Source: Apostichopus japonicus (Eukaryota; Echinodermata; Holothuroidea; Aspidochirotida; Stichopodidae). Taken from it: DNA of 64,000 nucleotides. Made by a program: the position numbers and the translations under genes. The DNA is taken from positions 928,001 to 992,000 of the forward strand of contig NC_092577.1 in NCBI RefSeq assembly GCF_037975245.1, read 5' to 3'. Numbering within the stretch: position 1 is the stretch's first letter; every line of letters starts with the position of its first letter. Under the pieces are notes generated by a model. It was not told where the DNA came from. It saw only the letters and a program-made list of their open reading frames with translations, and did not search any database. Shown here piece after piece: positions 57,855 through 64,000 of the stretch.

Positions 57855-58020
57855 GTTTGTTGGATTCTCTCAAGCTTGCAAAAATATGCTCCAAAATGAA
57901 AAGTTTTATTCCTACGTTTATCTGCTCATACAACTTTCTCAGCTTTTGTGAAATAAAATATCTGTTTCAGTGATATAAAAGTGATGGAGTGTTGCAACAT
58001 TTAAGACAAAGAGCTTCAAA

Positions 58021-58394
58021 CTCAGTGGCGTAGGAAGGTACTTCTGAGTGGGGGGGCTGAAGACTGATGGCCGGCCTTGGGGAGGGGTCTAAGGGGAGGG
58101 GGTGTCCCCCTCCCCTTTGGATTTTTTTGCATTTCCAGGTAGCCTCAGATGCAATTTGGTGCAAAATAGCACACTTCAACACCCACTCCATTTTGTAAAC
58201 TTAATTTTGTATTTTCACCAGGTCTTAGATGCAATTTGGTGCTCCAAATGAGATTTTTTTCTCATTTGGAAATGAAAAAGGGGTTTTCTGACTTGCGAAG
58301 CGGGGGGGGCGGAATGATACTTCCGCCCCTCCACATTTTTCACTGGGGGGGCTGGTGCCCCCCCAACCCCCCCGGTTCCTACGCCCTTGTTCAA
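58021..58394. mobile_element. G-tract foldback/MITE-like element
   Basis: Starts AGTGGCGTAGGAAGGT..GGGGGGG and ends CCCCCCCGGTTCCTACGCCC, inverted copies of GGCGTAGGAA. Internal inverted G/C blocks (GGGGAGGGGGTGTCCCCCTC) and two copies of GATGCAATTTGGTGC. No coding potential. Same class as the element at 11491-12146. Confidence 0.72.
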
Positions 58395-58970
58395 ACTTAT
58401 ATGGAACTTTGTGGCTATCAACATTTCATGAATATTGATAAATCATTAATATTGACATGGGTGTCAAATCTCTGAAGAAGTGTATTATTCATCGACTTTG
58501 ATAGTTCTGTCTTTCAAAACTACATGGAAAGTTGTAATATCAATTGCTTAAACATTGGGAGTAATAAACTGCCCCGAATAGAGCACAATCAACATTGCTC
58601 AGTTGTATGGCTCAATTTATCCGTTGGTTTCTGAAATAATCAAAACGACCTTTAGATTGATTTTGGTAGCAATAATGGCTTTTTTTGTACCTACTAAATA
58701 TTACCATTCAAGGTTTCAAAATATAGGTATTGTTTATATCACATGTTGCTTGGAGCTGTTTTATAGATGATTTTGATCTAGACTGTCTTTTGAAAAAATC
58801 TGATTAAATTTCAAAAAGTTGAAGATGTAAATCATTTGTGGAAACTATCTGTTAACTAATACCTGAGGTAGTCCTTTAGTACTATCCGTCTCATATTCGT
58901 TGCAAAATCTAGACGTGTCGCTGGGTTTGAACTCTTCATTTCTGATTCGTTGGCATTCTCACATCAACAG

Positions 58971-59267
58971 GGCAATGCATGTTACTAGGAGATTATCCCG
59001 AATGCATATGTAACCATGGTTACACTGGATCATCATGCAGAAACTGCCTGCCACGTTTCACTGGAGAGGCATGTGAGAGTTGTGTGCCTGACTACATAGG
59101 CTGGAATAATACATGCAGCGTCTCCTGTCGCCATGGTTACGCAACCTTACCAGGCGGAGACGTATGCAAATGTTACGCTGATGAAGACAATGGCTTTTGG
59201 ACGGGAGAAACGTGTTCCGAGTGCATGGAGGGATTTGCGCAACCATTCTGCACAGGCTGTGCCCCTG
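58971..59267 (+). CDS. Exon 41: last modules of the EGF rod
   Basis: Phase 1 in and out (CCCCTG|GTAGGC). It reads GQCMLLGDYPECICNHGYTG, CRNCLPRFTGEACESCVPDY, CSVSCRHGYATLPGGDVCKC and GETCSECMEGFAQPFC. The CPG..DC super-repeat gives way to laminin-EGF-like CxxCxxxFxGxxCxxC spacing. Confidence 0.9.
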
Positions 59268-59424
59268 GTAGGCTTTAATCAAAAATCCTTCCTTCTACTG
59301 TTCAGAAATCAAATGTGAAGTTAGGATACTGTGTTTCATCTAAGATATGTTATAGGTCAAACTAATGTTTCATCCTTATTCATGATTCATCAGCATGGTC
59401 TAGAACCATAATTGTCTGTGGACT

Positions 59425-59612
59425 GTACTCTAATTGATCGATGACACCTGAATACCCCTAGCATTGACCTGCTAAGACCTAAAATACTCCTTTCATAGCA
59501 TCCAAACAATAGCATGCTCTTATTGATCGTTAACACCTGAATACCCTAGAATTGACCTGCTAAGACCTAAAATACTCCTTTCATAGCATCCAAACAATAG
59601 CATGTCATTAAT
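59425..59612. repeat. Two-copy ~88-bp duplication before exon 42
   Basis: TTGACCTGCTAAGACCTAAA + ATACTCCTTTCATAGCATCC is present twice in tandem. It ends about 25 bp upstream of the exon 42 acceptor and does not include it. Confidence 0.92.
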
Positions 59613-59639
59613 GTTGCTACATTATTAATTGTTTGGCAG

Positions 59640-59922
59640 GTTATGTCGGGGACTGCTCTATCCGTTGCACACCTCTGCAGGGGGTGTATGCAAGTGACCC
59701 ATTGGATGGTTCAGGAGGAGGTGAACCTGTCACCCCTTATTTGCAGTGCGTGGATCCACCAATAGATGGTGCTGCCGGCATTGCATGGTATGGTTACAAC
59801 AATGAGAATGACCACAATGTGTACATAGATGTCGGCAGTGACAACTCATTCAACACAGCAGGCAATCTTGGACAGCCAACAAAGTTTAAGCCGGGAAATC
59901 ACCAAAGTGCATTCTTTGTCAA
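59640..59922 (+). CDS. Exon 42: YGYNN / GQPTxFxPG module, first part
   Basis: Phase 1 in, phase 2 out (GTCAA|GTGAGT). After GYVGDCSIRCTPLQGVY it reads CVDPPIDGAAGIAWYGYNNE, YIDVGSDNSFN, then NLGQPTKFKPGNHQSAFFV. This continues in exon 43 with LVWTL. From memory, a module with YNN, N-x-F, GQPTxFxPG and LVWTL occurs in many bacterial and some eukaryotic extracellular proteins. Function unknown. Confidence 0.86.
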
Positions 59923-61060
59923 GTGAGTTCATAACTTTTTTTGTACCAATGCAAGAATTTATGATAATTCCAAAAGTGATTTCATTGTTTATAAATGTTA
60001 CTGTAGGTTCTCATGAGTATCAACAAAAGGCATCAATCTTAGTTGTGTTGTCTGTTTTTCTGTTATTAACAGTACAGGGGCTTCAGATTTACTGGTTGTC
60101 TTAACTAGACCTGATAATTAGATCGTGTAGCTGATTAAATTGTGATTTAAGTTGATAAAATAGCAGTAGTTTCCTAATGTCAGGAAAATTGCAAAGAAAA
60201 CACATAATGTAGGTGTCAACAAACACAGCTTTGATAATTCATCCTGCATATCCAACAATGTTCACGCAAGAAAAATAATTTTATTGGTAAATGGTTTATC
60301 TCTTGTTATCATGATCAATTCAAAACCAGCTAGCATTTGGTATATTTTATAAGATTGAAGTTATTTTTATATTCCGTCTAATGTTGGCTTGGATTTCGCC
60401 AGTTGGTATCCGGTTGGTATCACTTTAAAGGTGATGCCTTCTTTTGTTGCATTTAGAAAAAGCTTACAAAAGCACTTCATCAACATGTACTAGAACTGCT
60501 AATTGTTTTGTCTACTACTCAATTATTGCTTGCACTTATTATAAGTGGGAGGGAGAGGGGGGAGGTGAGGGAAGGGAGAGGAAGGGTGGTTCTGTTTGTG
60601 TTTTTGGTTCTCTTTTCTAATTGTAAAGTTCTGTATTTTTTCAGGGAGTGCCACTACCCAACAAGCCCTATAGGGTTTTTTAGTACACTTCCTTTCACAA
60701 GTTTTGTTTCTTATCTCCTAAGCTTCTTTGTTATATGTCATACTTATGTTGTGATAGAACAAAAATAAATGAAATGATATGAAAATGACATGGTGCTCAT
60801 GATAATTGAAATGTTTTGCAGATTCTGAGGAGCAAAGGAGTAAGGACCGGTGAAAGACTTTTATTTGTGAGACCATCGTTTCAAACCCTGCTCTAGCTAA
60901 AATTTACTTTACAAATTCAAGGCCATTAATCAGTTCCAATTATCAGTTAACTCCTAGATAATTGCCGGTTTCAGAACACCTGATGTAGGTTACTCTTACA
61001 TAAAGCATGGATAGTAATATTTACATTTAATATATGCGGTTCTTGTTTCTTATGTTTTAG
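59923..61060. other. Intron with a G-rich purine tract only
   Basis: GGGAGGGAGAGGGGGGAGGT and neighbours at 60547-60590. No tandem repeat or element recognised. It ends in TTGTTTCTTATGTTTTAG. Confidence 0.65.
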
Positions 61061-61187
61061 TCTGTCAACGTCTAGTCCTTCCCTCGTGTGGACCCTTTCC
61101 TACATTCCATCAAATCAACGATTCCATACACTACCCACAGATGGTGGAGACTTACCTTGTACAGGAGATGAGGAACAAATTTATGAG
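61061..61187 (+). CDS. Exon 43: LVWTLSYIPSN end of the module
   Basis: Phase 2 in (AA|T = Asn), phase 0 out (TATGAG|GTATTG). It reads LSTSSPSLVWTLSYIPSNQR, then LPTDGGDLPCTGDEEQIYE. It closes the module begun in exon 42. Confidence 0.88.
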
Positions 61188-61863
61188 GTATTGATTTTCC
61201 TCTACAATTGTTCATATCTGCCTTGAGAAGTAACATCACTAAAAAGAATGATTCAAAACTCTTTAGTGGAGATATTTTTCCTTAAAAAGAGAATTAGTGG
61301 CATGCTTAAAAACCTTTGTCTTAATAATTATAATATGAGATATTTGTTACTAAAAGGATTTTTTGTAAATTATTTTTTAACTCCTTGTGCAGCACATCTT
61401 TGTATTATGTTTTTGTTTTATTAAAAGTGATTTTTTTTCGGAAAATCGTCTGAGTTAATGTGTACTATTTTATTTTCTAATATAAGTAATTGACTACTAT
61501 TATTTATTCTGTGAAAAAGAGTTTTTGAGACTTTTAATATTTTACATGTATTTAAGAGACAGTCTGTTATGTTAATAATACCTTTATAGCAATATCTTGT
61601 ATAATGCAAGATCAGATTCAGATGTTCTGTGGACTCTCTCAAATCTCAGAATTTCAATTTGTATTAAAACTGGATATTTTGTAATAGAGGCGGTGGTTAG
61701 CTTTTATAGAATAATCCAGATAAAATAACCCTAATCCTAATGTAGGAGAAAGATGGCCTCAGTCAAGAGGGCAATGAAAGTTTAATTATTTATCTTGCAA
61801 AATCAGTATTTTCTTTCCTTTTTGATCTGGTTTAAGATTCTTCAACCTTTTCTCTCTTGACAG
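61188..61863. other. Intron with no recognisable content
   Basis: AT-rich, ending in ACCTTTTCTCTCTTGACAG. No repeat. Confidence 0.7.
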
Positions 61864-64000
61864 GTTACTGTTTTAAATGCTACAGACAACAGCTATTGTA
61901 AGTGTCTTGCTGGTTACTGGGGCAACGAGTGTCAGTCAGAATGCCCTGGAGGTGCCAACAACCCTTGTCATGGCAATGGTGCTTGTAACCCAATCACTGG
62001 TAACTGCACCTGTAAAGCTGGAGTTGAACAAGATGGCGTCTGTAACACATGCGAAGACCGACGAACTGGTGCAGATTGTTCCATCTTTGTAAGTTCGCCT
62101 GGCATTGAGGGGGACTTTCGTCTCAGCAGGGCTTATGGACAGGGAGAGTTTAGCACCTTTGATGGCACCAAATATACCTTCTATGGAGAAGGGGAGTACA
62201 TTTTGTACTCCACCTTGGACTTTGAGTCACAAATCAGAATGGTTCCATGCTTTGCTGATAGTGATGTCAGTTGTATCAATGCCTTTGCTGCAGTGCTAAG
62301 TGATGACAAGGTGATTACTATCCATGGTGGGTACACAGACCAGGAACTCCATGGATATGTGTGGCTGGACCAACAGGAAATCAAAGTTGGACTCTCAATT
62401 GATTTAGGGCTTGGGTATGTCCTCATAAGAGTATCATATGACCATTACAGACTGGAGAAGACCAATTCATTGACTGTTGATATCTACATCCGAGGACGAT
62501 ACCTTGATGTCCAAATTAAGACAATAGAAACTAATTGTGTGGATGCTGGTGGTCTCTTGAGCTTTTGTGATCTAGATGCAGCAAATGATTTCCAATTACC
62601 AGATGGTCAATTCATATGTCCAGATGGATCAGTTAAAGATGAATGTCCAGTGAGTGGTATCGCAATCAGCCAGGAAGATATACATGATGTGTTTGGTCAA
62701 GGATGGTCAGTATGGTCAGTATCTCTATCAGAGACAGGATGGTCAGTATCTCTATCAGAGACATCAGTGTTCGTGTACAACTACGGCCAGTGTGACGAGG
62801 TACGAGACATTCACAACTCCAAGGCAGGCTATGCGTTATATTTTGAAGATTCTCAGGTAAAATCGTCTGCAATGAACACCATCTCTGGATCAGATTTCAC
62901 AATCGAATTTGATCTGGAGGTGAGAAGCAGTCCTCATGAATGTCAAGCGGTATTTTCATATGTTAAGACTGATTCACTGACGTTAGCCCTCTGTTCATCC
63001 TTGGTGACCATTTCCTATCAGAGTGTTACCTACCACACAGAACTCCACCTGGATTTCAATGTATGGTACCGCGTGGCTCTAGTTTGGCAGCAAGAAACCA
63101 AACGCATTCGGATCTATGTGTACAGAACTGTCACAAACTGGCAGACATCAGACGTACAGCTTCCAGAATCAATAGATTATCCATTACCACCTGGAGGTAA
63201 TCTAATCTTGGGTCAGTGGTATCCACCACAAGGATACATTGGTCCGGTACTCTTCCCAGGTTTCCATGGGTGGCTGGACGAAGTAAAGATATGGAACCAT
63301 CATGCAACTGCTACAGAGCTCCAGTCCCGTTTGGGATTCGATGTGGATATTTCAACAACAAACAATCTTGCACATTACTGGCACTTTAATGAAGGGCAGG
63401 GTGACATTGCTTATGACTCAGTTACTGTTACAGTTCTTCACTTCCCTGATGAACTATGGGGACGTCCATTGTGGACCTATTCATCTGCTACAGTCATTCA
63501 TTCAACTATTAGAACTGTAGCTGAGATATACCCTGCTCTTGTAGAAGGAGATGTCAGAATGGATGTTATTAGCTTCTGCAAAACTGTCATCCTCACAGGA
63601 ACACTACATGATGTGTGTCATGCCCTCAAACTTGGTGATTTCTACTACCAGAAGTGTTTAAGTCATGCTGAATCTGGTGGCACTGATGTATCCATGGAGG
63701 TAGCACTAGCATATGCTGATGAGTGCCAAGCAGCACTGTCTCTGACCACTTGGCCTGGACAACATCTCTGTCGGTCGTTCCCGACTAGACACTTCCCGAG
63801 TTGGATTGGCACAGGTTGCGACGTGGCTTGCGTTTCGGGTTACGAAATGGCATTTGATGGCAAATGTCATTGCTACCATGGTTATCTTGGAGTATCATGT
63901 CTAACTCAATGTGATGGTGGAGCTGGTGAACCATGTGGTGGAGTTGGTATCTGTTCATCCAGTGATGGTGACTGTACCTGTCCTCTGTATACCAGCCAAA
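61864..64000 (+). CDS. Exon 44 (partial): EGF, VWD, LamG-like, C8-like, EGF
   Basis: Phase 0 in and open to the edge (712 codons). EGF modules: CKCLAGYWGNECQSEC, CHGNGACNPITGNCTC. VWD (about 62100-62650): GQGEFSTFDGTKYTFYGEGE, CINAFAAVLSDDKVITIHGG, and a C-terminal NDFQLPDGQF. LamG/concanavalin-like (about 62850-63400): FTIEFDLEVRSS, VWYRVALVWQQ, GWLDEVKIWN, HYWHFNEGQGDIAYDS. C8-like (about 63540-63740): FCKTVILTGTLHDVCHALKL, YYQKCLSHA, ALAYADECQ. EGF again: CHCYHGYLGVSC. VWD and C8 usually sit side by side in mucin and VWF families; here a LamG-like domain separates them. An in-frame 27-bp duplication (WSVSLSETG twice) lies at 62701-62765. Confidence 0.93.

Larger units (their letters stand above)
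3937..64000 (+). other. Giant multi-exon extracellular protein gene, partial at both ends
   Basis: Forty-four exons were joined by reading GT-AG boundaries and checking that each donor phase equals the next acceptor phase. This works throughout, with an ambiguity only at exons 1-3. The chain encodes about 19 glycine-rich units, an EGF-rich rod, a YGYNN/LVWTL module and EGF-VWD-LamG-C8-EGF. These modules are extracellular in known families, so the product should be secreted or on the cell surface. The first codon lies left of the window, because exon 1 starts inside a unit, and the frame is still open at 64000. I do not recognise a named orthologue. VWDE and echinoderm adhesive proteins share some C-terminal modules but not, as far as I know, the glycine-rich stalk. 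Confidence 0.88.

Overview
The window is one stretch of a very large, intron-rich animal gene on the + strand, cut at both edges. I place 44 coding exons between 3937 and the right edge. They sum to about 30.2 kb of coding sequence, roughly 10,000 residues. Every intron phase matches from one exon to the next; the only real uncertainty is around exon 2. No start codon, signal peptide, stop codon, promoter or polyadenylation site of this gene lies in the window. No second gene is supported on either strand.

Organism: GT-AG introns in AT-rich sequence, EGF/VWD/LamG/C8 extracellular modules, a tRNA-derived SINE and G-tract foldback elements point to a marine invertebrate. A deuterostome such as an echinoderm, hemichordate or cephalochordate is my best guess, but the species cannot be fixed from the sequence.

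Layout. 1-3936: intron filled with a 72-bp minisatellite (53 copies) that repeats the 3' splice junction of exon 1. 3937-47.5 kb: about 19 copies of a roughly 400-residue glycine-rich unit. Each unit reads in order: VDG strand, GGGSGGSI, (L/F)xGHGxIxANGG, GGGGSGGRIAIY, FxGxxxAxGG, GAGTVY, LxVDN, then a beta-rich stretch with a GDxTGxLH signature. Some units are split over 3-5 exons; others lie intron-free in three giant exons (20564-24557, 28354-32372, 36180-42407). 47.5-59.3 kb: dozens of EGF-like modules in a higher-order repeat of about 130 residues. 54.4-56.6 kb: a second minisatellite (34 bp, about 65 copies) that repeats the 5' splice junction of exon 38. 59.6-61.2 kb: a YGYNN/GQPTxF/LVWTL module. 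61.9-64.0 kb: EGF, VWD, LamG-like, C8-like and EGF modules, running off the edge.

The product is most likely a secreted or cell-surface matrix or adhesive protein: a long glycine-rich beta-rich stalk, then a disulphide-rich EGF rod, then VWD-type assembly modules. The most unusual feature is that tandem duplication repeatedly spans splice junctions: two large arrays and two single duplications each copy a donor or an acceptor of this same gene.
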